From: Chaenocephalus aceratus | Taxonomy: Eukaryota; Chordata; Actinopteri; Perciformes; Channichthyidae | NCBI GenBank assembly: GCA_023974075.1 | Contig: JAMFTG010000175.1 | Span: 43,501-107,500 of the forward strand | Length of the DNA: 64,000 bases | Direction of reading: 5' to 3' | In this document: positions 11,884 to 23,520 of the stretch, in pieces | Layout: the number at the start of each line of letters is the position of its first letter | How positions within the stretch are numbered: the stretch's first letter is position 1 | Notes under the pieces: model-generated | Database searches by the model: none | The model's input: the letters and a program-made list of their open reading frames with translations, nothing else | Told to the model about the DNA's origin: nothing | Position numbers and translations under genes: made by a program

Positions 11884-14800
11884 ATGGCGAGCGGAGGGAT
11901 CTCGGTCGCTTCGCTGTGGACCGAAGTGAACCGCTGTGGGCAGAATGGAGACTTTACAAGAGCCCTTAAAGCTGTGACTAAACGTACGTATTCACATCTT
12001 TCTTGCTACTCTCAAACAAAACCTGTAATTGCTGGTAAACAGTGGAAAAACTGTCTATTTCTTCAGTGGCTGAGCTAGGGCCAACAGCATGACCAGCTGT
12101 TAGCATGTGGCTAAGCTAATGGTGGTTACACATGTACTTGTCAGGTCTCTCAAACAAGCAATTAGCTTGTATGGTAAAAGTATATTCATAAATGTATACT
12201 TGAGTGTCGTGGCTACACATGCATCGAGTGTGTGTAGATTTGATGTGACCTTATAAACTAGTATTTAGCTGAATAAATGCGTGGTCCTGTCTTGACTAGT
12301 GACGTGTCCCTAGCCTTACAGCTAACTAATCATAATGCTAACCAGCTTTCAGTCAGCTGTCACCAGACCGTTAGAAACATTTTTTCTTTCAATAATACTG
12401 TTCTCCGTCAGCACTAAATCACTACTTCCTTCTATTATTTAGCCTACTAATGATGATACAAACATTATAATCAACATACTAGTGTACTGACATTATGAAT
12501 CTCCTCTCCGCATTCCTTTCATTTTTTATTGGGGTATTTTCATATTATAGTGCAGGTAATATGCACTGTTATACTTAAGAAGACAACATGTTTTAAGGTT
12601 AGGTTTCATCAGGATTCCTTTTCTCAATTCATTATTTCTATGTATTCTCCTTCTGTCTGATTTGGTTTATTTGTATAGAAATACACTTGTTCATGATTTA
12701 AGCTCTCTTTTTAAGACACACTCTTTGAAAATCTCTTTAATCTGCTTTGTTTTATCTTGCTCACAGTTGTGCAAGACAACAGGGAGGATGTGACGGCTCT
12801 TCACTGTAAATTAGTTTGCCTCGTTCAGAACGGCAGCTTCAAAGAGGCGCTGAATGTCATGAACACTCATTCAAAACTGCTCGGCGGGTAATATACTATT
12901 TCTCTGTTTTTCTTTAATGTTTTGACTCTTATAGACCGTATTCAAGTGTATGTGGAGAGCACAGGCTTGTACAAAAGTGCTTTATAGAGGGGAAAAACAA
13001 GTAATAACTGACATACACAAATCCTAGCTCTTCCAAAATAGTAACTCACGTAACGGCAAGCCTACATTCATTTAATACTCGAGGGGCGCAGGCACTGAAG
13101 TACTATCAGATATATTTATATAAATACATTTGTCACAACACCTACTTGCTCGCCTATTTAAAATACAACCTATATGTTTTAATGCTGTAATGCTAATGTT
13201 ATCAAACTGTTCAACAATATACATAACTGAATACATTTTTTGCAATGCTTGTTTGATGCTTTACACACACACAATAACGTGAGTACTTGTCGTGCAGTTG
13301 GCTCCATCTCCCCACTGAAATAATGTTTATCTCTCCTTTCTCAGTGACGTCGTGTTTGAGAAGGCGTACTGCGAGTACCGTCTGAACCGAGTGGAAAGCG
13401 CCCTGAAGACCATCGAGTCTGCTCCTGAGCAGTCAGACAAGCTGAAGGAGCTGTATGGTCAAGTGGTGAGGCTGAACGGCATCTAGTTATTGTCTTTGAT
13501 CTGTGGACTTCGCTTGTAAACCATGTATCTTGAAAGTGGACGGTGTTCCTACCCAGCTCTTCGTTTGTGAATGTGATGGAAAAGCATCAAAGGTTTTCTC
13601 TCAACCTCTCAAAGACTCCTGCTGATAGTAAGTGTCTCTCTCTTTGTTTTGCAGCTGTACAGGATGGAGCGCTACGATGACTGCAAGTCCGTCTACACTG
13701 ACCTGATCAGAAACTCCCAGGACGAGTACGAGGAGGAGAGGAAGACCAACCTCTCTGCTGTGGTGGCGTCTATGAGTCAGTGGGAGGAAGCGCCATTGGT
13801 AAGCTCTTTAACAACATTTAAAAAAATGTAGTTTTTCAACATGCATGTATTGTGTATTAAGAAGATGTGTTGCGTGTTCTGCTACAGGAGGATCTGGGTC
13901 TGCCTGAGTCCACGTATGAGCTGTGCTACAATGCTGCCTGCGCTCTGATTGGTCAAGGACAGCTGACAGAGGCGCTGGGCAAACTACAGGAAGCGGAGGG
14001 TCAGTCTCTCTCTGATCTGAGTTTCTGTCCGATTTCTATTTCATCAATTCTTTGGTTTGACATGAACTGATTGTCTTTCTTTCACAGAGCTGTGCCGAGT
14101 GTCCTTGGCAGAGGATTCTGTGAGTGCTGCCTTTGCTTTTATCGAGCCTTATTCACTATTGGTAGCAGATGCTTGTCGATGATGATGTGATGCACTATGG
14201 ATGTGGATTGATGTCGAAAGATAATCAAGTGGACAATAATGAATATGGATTCTTAATATATGTAAACAAAGAATTGTGAAAGGCAATAATCTTGTTTTAT
14301 CTTGAGGGACGTTGCGTGGGTAACTCAGCCGCCACATTTCTAAATACCCCAAAAGAGAAACGAGAAGAATATACACGAATGAATTAAATATGGTGTTTTT
14401 CTTTGGACTAAATGCACAACAAAGCCCACGCTTGTCTTCAATACCCTCCTGATAATCACTGGTTGTTGTTTTGTCCTCTCAGGATGTGACTGAGGAGGAC
14501 ATCGAGTCAGAGCTGGCTGTAATCCATTCTCAGATGGCGTACGTCATGCAGTTACAGGGCCGGACGGACGAGGCTCTGCAGCTCTACAACCAGGTCATCA
14601 AGCTCAAGTGAGTTCATCAGAAGCAGAGGAATGCTGTCGCACATGTTAAATGAATATAGTCTATCCTGGTTAAAGTGTGTTGTGTGGAAATGCCTGTTAA
14701 CTTGTTGCTGGTATAGATGTACACAAGTCAATACATGAGCTGTGAGTTTTAGTGCGTGACCAGTGGAGCTGCTAAATGAATATTCCATGCTCTTTATTCG

Positions 14801-17800
14801 CAGGCCGTCAGACGTGGGGCTGCTCGCGGTGACGGCCAACAATATCATCACAATAAACAAGGTGAGTGTTTGACGCTCAAAGCATTTACCTGCACCAATA
14901 TTCCAAGTTCTGCCCTGATTCGAGAAAAGACAACATTACTACGAAGCCTTTTACAACACACATGCAATGGTTTTCTGACTAACACAAATAGCTGACCATA
15001 AACAGGCGAAAGGCTTTGTGGCGCAAAGAAAACACAATTGAAATGCATAACCGGAATGTAGACATGCTCACAGCGTTTCCGCCAGGGGGGGCGTCTTGCC
15101 GTCGTGTGACGTCACGCTGAACTCGAGCCGAGGGAGTCCAAAAAAATAAGAAAGTCCAGAGAAGATCGAGAGTTTTTTATCGCTTGAAATGACAAAAGGA
15201 CCAGGACACCACTGCCGGCGAGCCTTGGCGGGGGGGGGGGGGGCTAGTGGAGCCTCGCAGCGGCGAAACAGAGGCTCCGTGGTTAAGAGCCGGAATTCCC
15301 ATCACTAATACGTAAAGAGATGGTATCGATAAGGGGCGGCTCAATTCACACCCCCCCCCTTTCCCTCGCCGCCCCGGTCTGGCGGAAACACTGCATGCTC
15401 ATGAACTATCTGCATATCCTACGTGTGTTTATTGGAAAACCCTACACATAATAAAGGCTTATTCAAATGTCCCAAGTGCATAATGTTTTAACATGACCCT
15501 GTTGTCATATCATGTAGAGCACTACAAGTGTTGCATGCAAACACGGTACATTTGGCTACTATTTCATCTGAACTCAAAGGCAAAATGCTGCTTTAATTGA
15601 ATGTGTTTTAATGAAAGCCGTCTCTTTCCGTAGGACCAAAACGTGTTTGACTCCAAGAAAAAGGTGAAGCTGACGAACGCTGAAGGTGTGGAGTTCAAGC
15701 TGGCCAAGAAGCAGCTGCAGGCCATCGACTTCAACAAATCCCTGCTGGCCATGTACACCAACCAGGTAGAGGAAGAGCTGTTGCTTCACATCGAGAGCAG
15801 GACTGACTGCCTTCTCAGAACGCTGATCAGGATCACGTGTGCATTAACATCCACAGGCTGAGCAGTGCAGGAAGCTGTCGTCCAGTCTCCAGGCTCAGAA
15901 CCCGGGTCACCCCCGGCCGGTCCTGATCCAGGTGGCTCAGCTGTGCCGAGAGAAGCAGCACGGCCGGGCCATCGAGCTGCTGCAGGTACAGAGACATTAC
16001 ACTGCTGTTGTCTTCAAGGTCACCTATTGTGTAAAATCCACTTCTTCATGTCTCTTCTACATCAACATGTGTCCCCTCTTCTCCGTGTCTCTTCTACATC
16101 AACAGGTGTCCCCTCTTCTTCATGTCTCTTCTCCATCAACTTGTGTCCCCTCTTCTTCACGTCTCTTCTACATCAACATGTGTCCCCCTCTTCTTCGTGT
16201 CTCTTCTACATCAACATGTGTCCTCTCTCTTCGTGTCTCCTCTACATCACATGTGTCCCCTCTTCTTCATGTCTCTTCTACATCAACAGGTGTCCCTCTT
16301 CTTCATGTCTCTTCTACATCAACATGTGTCCCCTCTTCTCCATGTCTCTTCTCCATCAACATGTGTCCCCTCTTCTTCACGTCTCTTCTACATCAACATG
16401 TGTCCCCTCTTCTTCATGTCTCTTCTACATCAACATGTGTCCCCTCTTCTTCGTGTCTCTTCTACATCACATGTGTCCCCTCTTCTTCATGTCTCCTCTA
16501 CGTCAACATGTGTCCCCTCTTCTTCATGTCTCCTCTACATCAACATGTGTCTGAAAAATGAGCTGATCAGATTTTGGCCACTTTGTGATGTCATAACGAT
16601 GTGTTGTCTTGTGTAGCCATTAGCCAATCAGCAACCAGGGTAACCCCCCCCCCCCACCTTATCCCCTGAATCTCCTCTAGAGCACCATTGATTTCTTTGT
16701 AACCAAATGTCTCTCAGAGGGGCGTGGGAGGGGCTCCTTATCTTCATCTAAAGTAACAGACAGAGAATCAGCACTTTGGAAACAGGGCTGAACAGAGGGG
16801 ATTATGGGTAATTTTGACGGAAATGTTACAATCCTGTCCCTCCTAATGACGGGCAGCGAAAAAGTCTAGCGCAAACCTCTGCTCCTGCTTTTCTTTCTGA
16901 TCAAGTAAAAGTCCAAACACCAACTTGGGGATGATTCATTCCCAGTTGGGCTATCCACGATACAAATGTAGGCCACTACTGAAAGACACTTTTTTTAAAA
17001 CCCTGAATTTAGTTTTTCGGTGATTTCTGTTTTCTTAGACGATGCTTTCTAACTCTCCTTTTGTTTTCCAGCAATTCTCAGACCAACATCCAGAGAGTGC
17101 GTCTGGCATCAAACTGACAATGGCACAACTCTATTTAATACAAGGTACATGATTTACACTGATTAGCTTTGATTACGGACCCTACGCTTACTTACCTTCA
17201 CTCCCTCAGGACAAGGTGTCAGTCCTGAATTACCCAGGGTCTTCTAATAAACACGTTCAAGTTGTTCAAATGAGGCAAATTAAGTTGTTTAACTGAGTAG
17301 TTTATGTCTTTAATGATCAGTCTTTCAGAGTTTTATAAAATGTTAAATTACGGGATTCTTTATAATGGTCACATGGCAGCATTTGTTTTATAATACTCTG
17401 TTTTTGGTCTTCAGGTCACGTAACAAAAGCTTGTGACGTTCTGAGGTCCATAGAAGAGTTCAAGCACAAATCGGGGATGGTAAGTCTGCTCAGAACGCAT
17501 GGCCGGGTTATGTCCCCTGGTAACTGTGTAAGCTCTTTAATGGCGCTTTTCCACTCAGGGCCTCGCACGGCTTAGTACGGTATGGTTAGGCCTTGGTAGG
17601 CCCGGCTCACTTTATGCTGTGTTTCCATTACAGTTTAGGAACTGTGGTAACTATAGTAACGCAGTGTAGGCGGGGCAATCGGCGGGCGGAGCGACGCTAC
17701 GTAAAACTGCCGTGACATCATCTCCAATGCGAAACACAAACCCAACCGTTAGCTGTTAGCCCTGAGAGCTCACAGCTCCTCATATCTGTTCAGAAACTAG

Positions 17801-20800
17801 ACAAAAGTGAAACAAGTACAAACCACAGACGGCCTGTGTCATGGCGAATACAGTCGCTGGTTTATTTATGTCTGTAGGCCGTTGTTGTGAGTGTGGACGG
17901 TCGGAGCATATACAACGTTAGCTTAGCCAACGTTAGCTTAGCCGATCTCCATTCAGAAAACACGTATTTTGAAAGGTTTTTCGCCTGCCGACTTTGAAAC
18001 GTGTATTACAATTAAATCACGGTAAAATATGTTAATTTTGTTGTAGTTGTACAGTAGCCCCCTTGCCAGCGATTCTCTCTGAGCATTTAGCAGTCGAGAG
18101 TGTTGACGTCACTAGTTTAGCATATTCAGCCCGGTTGCTGGCCCGGTAAGGGATTTTGGAGGGCCAGAAAAAAGGTGAAAAGGTAGCCCTGAGCCGGAAC
18201 TACCCCTCGTGGAAAAGCAAAACCGGCCCGCTTAAACCGTGCTAAGTGGAGAAGCGCCATAATTGAACTCTGATCTCACCGTGTCTTTGACTCCTCAGAT
18301 TTCCGCTCTGGTAACGATGTACTCCCATGAGGAAGACATCGACAGCGCTATCGAGGTTTTCAAACAAGGGATCGAGCATTACCAGTCTGAGCAGGTTTGT
18401 GTCCTATGTTTTAATTGTGAAAATAACATTAAAGCATCAAGTGACGTTGAGTCAAAATGAAGTGTCGCCTATAGTGAAGGTGGTTTCATAATATTTTAAT
18501 ATGACAATTTAAGCCACCTCAGGAAGTAGTCTTTGAATGTATTCTTGATTGAATGACCGTCCTGATCTTCCTCCTCCTCCACAGTCCGGATCTGCTGCTC
18601 ACTTGGCTCTTGTACGAGAAGCTGCCAATTTCAAACTGAAGTACGGTCGGAAAAAAGAAGCCATCAGTGATCTGGAGCAGCTGTGGAAGTGAGTTGCAGC
18701 TCTGTAGAACACCTCACAGAGTGTTTGTGATGATGTGGAAGTTATCTCCCAGCTGTCGATTCTGCTTACAGTTCAATCATTCTTGCCTGCATGACGAAGT
18801 AGCTCGTTTGTTACACGCTGCTTGTTGAGCCGAACAACTCAAATGTGGAAGAATTTCTTCTTTATAACAATGAAGCTAAACGTGTTTTCTTTTTTCCTAA
18901 TGCAGTCAAAACACTAAGGACATCCACACACTGGCACAACTCATCTCTGCGTACTCTCTGGTGGACACGGATAAAGCCAAATCGTATCCTTTGACCTCCT
19001 GAACATTGAAATGTACATATTGTTTTTATGGGTGGATGATCCAATAAATCAGGAAACATGAAAACGCCACCTTGTGCTTTTAGGAAGATATAATGGGCAT
19101 TAGGGCTGCACGATATTGGAAAAAACTGACATTACGATTTCCCCCCCCTGTGAGATTATATATATATATTATATATATAAATATATTGCGATATGAAAAA
19201 ATACAGGAATTGAAGAAAATACTTGCTTTCTTGAACTTGAATGCTATCCAATTGGGTATTTTTCTAACTATTTTAACCATGAAGGATTTTAGTCACGGAC
19301 GTCTGGATCTTAAGTTATCAGAGCAACACGCTGAGCTAGCTCGGTTAGCAGCGCCGAACTGGAGAAACACATGAAACTACTTTATTCAGTGTTTTTACCT
19401 TTTAATCACCGGGTCCGTTTGCTTTGGAGATTTGATTGTGATCGGTGGTTTGCTGTGCATGCAGAGCCGGCATGTCACTCACTCAAGTACCCCTGACATG
19501 AGAGCCGCAAGAGTTTTCCTTTTGTAGCAAGCAACAAAATAATTGTAAAATGACGTGTTTGAGTTAATTTGCCTACTTAATATCGCACGTCCTAAAAAAA
19601 TGTATTTACTTTTTTTTCCTGCGATGTATGCGGATATCGCGATTATCGTGACGACACGATATATCGTGCAGCCCTAATGGGCATTGCTTAGTTGTGAAAC
19701 TGATTGTCAGAATGAAAAGTTGTTTCCATTTGCAGCCCTAGAAGACCACACCACAAACGCTAAAGACTAGTACCATGTTAATTGTATAGAAAACGGTAAT
19801 GGAGCCTCATTATTTGTTATCCAACCTGAGATTATTACCGTATCTGTATTGTATATTAATGCATGTTTTTGTTTGTTCATGACTCTTGGATTAATTTAAG
19901 CTGTCTACATTCAATGTACATTTCCTAAGCATTCCTGTGCAGCCTCAGCAAACACCTCCCCTCCGCAGAGACGATGGCCTTAAATGTGGACGTGGACGAG
20001 CTGGAGAACTCCCACGGAGCAAACTACGTCAGGAAAAAGGCAGCGAAGGTCATCGGAGAAAACCTTCCCAAAGAACAGAGGTAATCTCACCGGCTTCAGG
20101 AATAACTACATTTAGATGGTATTTGTTCATAGAAAAGTATTAAGGATGAGCTCAGGGGCTACACCTTCACCTCCGTAACGCTTATGTCTGGGTTTTTATT
20201 TACAGCCAAGGCGACATCAAAAAGAAGAAGAAGAAAAAGAAAGGTATGCAAAATCATCACATATTGTTGGTGCTTTGAATGAAATCCAAAATAACAAAGA
20301 ATGGGAACTTGCTTTGACCAAACGCTCCAAAGAGACATGACTACTACGACTGCTGCTACTACTACTGCTACTACTACTACTGCTACTACTACTGCTACTA
20401 CTACTAACTACTACTACTACTACGCTACGACTACTACTACTACTACTACTACTGCTACTACTAATACGACTGCTACTCCTGCGACTACTACTACCGCTAC
20501 TACTACCACTACTATACCGTACTACTAATACGACTGCTACTACTGCGACTACTACGACTACGACTACTACTACCGCTACTACTACCGCTACTACTACTAT
20601 ACTACGCTACTACTACGCTACTACCGACCCGCTACGCTACGACTGCTACTACTGCGACTGCTACTACTGCTACTACTACTGCTACGACTACTACGACTGA
20701 CTACTACTACTACTACTGCTACTACTAATACGACTGCTACTACTGCTACTGCTGCTACTACTGCTACTGCTGCTACTACTACTGCTACTACTACTACGAC

Positions 20801-22246
20801 TACTGCTACTACTACTACTACTGCTACTACTACTGCCACTACTACTACTGCTACTACTAATACGACTGCTACTACTACGACTACGACTACGACTACTACT
20901 ACTAATACGACTGCTACTGCTACTACTAATACTATACACCACATAATCGACTGCTACTACTTCTCTACTACTACTACTACGACGACTACAACTTTAAATG
21001 TAAATGAAATCCAAAATAACAAAGAATGGGAACTTGCTTTGACAAAACGCTTCAAAAAGACATGACTCCTTAAAAGCTGTACTCACCTTGGTAACTTAGC
21101 ATCTAGTTATTTACCAGAGATCTGCCTAACCTGATATTTTTGTATTTTCTAGGCAAACTGCCCAAGAACTGCGACCTCTCAGCGACCCCTGACATGGAGC
21201 GGTGGCTGCCCATGAGGGAGCGTACCTGCTACAGAGGCAAGAAGAAGGGCAAGAAGAAGGACACGATAGGAAAAGGAACACAGGGAGCGACAGCAGGAGC
21301 TTCGGCCGAGCTGTGAGTAAAGGATCATGACCTGAGGGTGGAGCTGTGACCTTCATTATCTACACTCTGATGGAAGTGAAGCACTCGAGTGTCCTTTCTG
21401 ATTCCCTACCAGTAATTCCTCAGTGGAGATGTGCAGAGCCAAAATACAAAGTACTGTTAGTGGCAGCAAAAGTATACATCCATATGCCATATGCGAGGCA
21501 GTGACAACTTTTTAATAAAACAATTGTTACATTTTTATAATATAAAATATCACCTACATTTTCAAGCAATCGTACCACACGTTCTTTTCAGCTTTTCAAA
21601 TGAGTCAAATTTGCTTTTTTAACTATTTGTCGTTGTATATTCAATATCTTTTTTTGTGTTCATCTTCTCATTTAACTCTTCAAAGAAAGGAAATGGACCT
21701 CTTACTATTCCTTTAAGATGTTTGAGGGCACAGAGAGACACAGGGCGTCACATTTGAACTTGTTTAAAGGGTTTTTCATAGACATTTAAAAGCAAAATGT
21801 TCCCAGGGTGAAAAACATATTTCCTTGAGACATTTCTGAGAGTCCGACGTAAACATTTCAGATGTGTGTATCTCACACGGCACTAACTTCAATTCATGTA
21901 CCTTTTATTATCTTTGCTTCATTAAATGAGTGTTTTTAAATGCCATGTTATAATATGTTTCTTAATGTCTTTCATGTTTGTAAAGCACTTGGAATTGTGT
22001 TGAAAGGTGCTCTATAATAAATCCATGCCTTGCCTTCTGACATGATTTCTCCCCCCATTGTTCCAGGGATGCCAGTAAGACGGCCAGCAGCCCCCCACCT
22101 CCCCCAGACCCGGCTCTGCGTCCGGCTCCTCCACGGCCCCCGCCAGCAACGTGGTTCCCCCCCGGCAGCAGAAACCTGCAGCGCCGGGGGCAACGCGCAA
22201 GAAGGTACCACAGAAGAAGAAGAAAGGAGGCAAAGGAGGCTGGTAG
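11884..22246 (+). CDS. srp72: Signal recognition particle subunit SRP72
   Basis: Nineteen exons with matching phases: 11884-11983, 12767-12887, 13345-13465, 13655-13798, 13888-13999, 14088-14119 (32 bp), 14483-14607, 14804-14861, 15634-15765, 15857-15985, 17072-17144, 17415-17479, 18299-18394, 18585-18688, 18906-18983, 19943-20080, 20206-20243, 21153-21312 and 22067-22246. The protein begins MASGGISVASLWTEVNRCGQ and is about 668 aa if one base is restored, against about 671 in human. The first ~520 residues form TPR-like helical repeats that bind SRP68. Near residue 556 a lysine tract leads into the C-terminal SRP72 RNA-binding domain with ERWLPMRERTCYRG. SRP72 is part of the cytosolic ribonucleoprotein that targets nascent secretory chains to the ER. 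In the last exon the frame fits DASKTASS, then needs one more base in the C run at 22091-22096 to enter the conserved tail ending GGKGGW and the TAG at 22244-22246. Read literally, the frame runs to TGA at 22335-22337. Intron 15 looks U12-type. Several introns hold transposons or satellites. Confidence 0.97.
15060..15400. other. GC-rich insertion-like segment in srp72 intron 8
   Basis: The segment has G and C homopolymers and paired 'gtttccgcca / tggcggaaac' ends, at 15076-15085 and 15379-15388. These inverted 10-base ends suggest a small DNA element of about 313 bp; I could not define a target duplication. Confidence 0.35.
16045..16550. repeat. 37-bp minisatellite in srp72 intron 10
   Basis: About 13-14 tandem copies of a 37 bp unit built around 'cttctacatcaacatgtgtc'. 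Because 37 is not a multiple of 3, all three plus frames stay open across the array, giving long spurious frames rich in SSTSTCVPSS-like residues. Copies differ by point changes and by short deletions such as the loss of 'aac'. Confidence 0.9.
17541..18259. mobile_element. PIF/Harbinger-like non-autonomous element in srp72 intron 12, 719 bp
   Basis: Terminal inverted repeats TGGCGCTTTTCCACT and AGTGGAGAAGCGCCA match at 14 of 15 positions. They are flanked by the 3 bp direct repeat TAA at 17538-17540 and 18260-18262. A 3 bp TWA duplication is characteristic of PIF/Harbinger. No transposase frame is visible. A partial inverted copy lies at 56087-56352. Confidence 0.75.
18984..19942 (+). other. 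srp72: Probable U12-type (minor spliceosome) intron 15 of srp72
   Basis: The donor reads GTATCCTTTG, an exact match to the U12 consensus RTATCCTTT. A branch-like TTTCCTAAGC lies at 19921-19930, about 15 nt before the acceptor, the usual U12 spacing, although it fits the TTCCTTAAC consensus imperfectly. The flanking exons join in phase to give KAKSLSKHLPS, so the junction itself is secure. A hAT MITE fills most of the intron. Confidence 0.75.
19101..19676. mobile_element. hAT-type MITE in srp72 intron 15, 576 bp
   Basis: Inverted ends TAGGGCTGCACGATAT and ATATCGTGCAGCCCTA are perfect over 16 bp. The 8 bp direct repeat ATGGGCAT flanks them at 19093-19100 and 19677-19684. No transposase frame. 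The clean ends suggest a fairly recent insertion. Confidence 0.92.
20336..20992. repeat. Complex (ACT)n/(GCT)n trinucleotide tract in srp72 intron 17
   Basis: About 650 bp of interrupted ACT, GCT and CGACT triplets. It produces poly-threonine, poly-serine and poly-valine frames with no biological meaning. The tract is bracketed by two direct copies of a ~64 bp sequence at about 20278-20341 and 21003-21065. Confidence 0.92.
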
Positions 22247-23520
22247 TCGGAGGGAAGCATCACGTGACACACCGCTGCCTCAGAGAAATCAGCTTTTTTA
22301 TGTTTCAAGTTTATTTTTGTTTCTGGCCATTCATTGAATTATGTGAAACCAAAAGCTCCCCTCTGCTATTCTGTGTCATTCATTTGTGTGTTAAAAGTAC
22401 ACGAGTATTTAAAGGACGTTTCTACACAAATTAACTTTTTGTTGCTCTGCAAAAGCAAGTGGTTTTACTCGCGATCTTGTGAGGTCACAATTAAAAAGAC
22501 AGATATTGCCATTTTTTTTTTTTCATTAAAGGTTCAGATGAATGGTAAAATGCTTTTTGTTTACTTTTACCTGGTGCTCCATTTTTTTTTTTTTTCCAAG
22601 TTGCTCACATTTGTCCCCTTGTAATTTACAAAGACCTTCAGACACATCTCTAAATGTCTTTATTAAAAAAATGGTGAATCCGCTTATCCTCTATTCAATG
22701 AAATCACTGACAGCCTGTCACTACTGACATCAAAACATATTCAATGCATTTTCTTAATATTTTACCATGTGGTGGTTAGGATGATAGAAACTGCCTTTTC
22801 AAGCTAACATTGAGTACATTTTTGGGAGAATGTTCCTTAATATTTCTTGATTCCGAGAAATAAGAGATCACACTCTGGCTGTTTGCTTCATGTTTTCTTA
22901 AATTGTCCCTTTTACTTTCAATCAGCTACAAATAAGTGAATATTTATTTTGTAATCCCTGTGTTGGTCTAAATTCAAGCAAAAACCCAGAGCTTGTTTTC
23001 AGACCAAACGGTCGAAGTCTTAATAAAACCCTTAACAAAGGCACACGACCCCTGTGGTTCCTCCTATGAATAACTACTGTGTAATGATCTGTGTGTGGAG
23101 TTGGCATTTGGATTATTTATTTTTGATGGAATATGACTTGATTTGGGTAAAAGAGAATGTTTTGGCAGGTGTTTACCCCTATTCATTTGAACAGGGCAGA
23201 AATCCAAAATTTGAAACGTATTGAAAATAATCATCTAAAATAAGATCAGATAAAAGATGTGTACTTCTTCCAGTGTAGAATGCAAGGTTGCATTGATTTG
23301 GAGTCAATAGGTCATTTGACATGGGAGCTATTTAAAATAAATGATACTTTGGAGTCACTTGGTCGCATGACAATGAATATTTTACAACAGGAAATCGTCT
23401 TTCAAGTTAAAATAATGTAATGAAAAATTCCTAAAGAAGCTGTGCCACATAAACATAATTATTAGCATCATCATAAATGGGCCATTTCTGAGTTCATTCA
23501 AATGATAAGTTATTGATAGT
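22247..23520. other. srp72 3' UTR and intergenic sequence, no gene seen
   Basis: The 3' UTR of srp72 begins here; ATTAAA-type signals occur near 22525 and later, but the used site cannot be decided by eye. No coding exon is supported. Confidence 0.45.

Noticed and set aside
15865..16616. Long overlapping open frames with repeated HVSST/INMCPL residues
   Set aside because: They are translations of the 37 bp minisatellite in srp72 intron 10, whose period keeps every frame open.
20301..20944. Poly-Thr, poly-Ser and poly-Val frames
   Set aside because: They are produced by the (ACT)n/(GCT)n tract in srp72 intron 17.
21962..22434. Several frames of 79-134 aa on both strands around the srp72 last exon
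   Set aside because: They are other-frame shadows of the GC-rich last coding exon; none has its own splice or start context.
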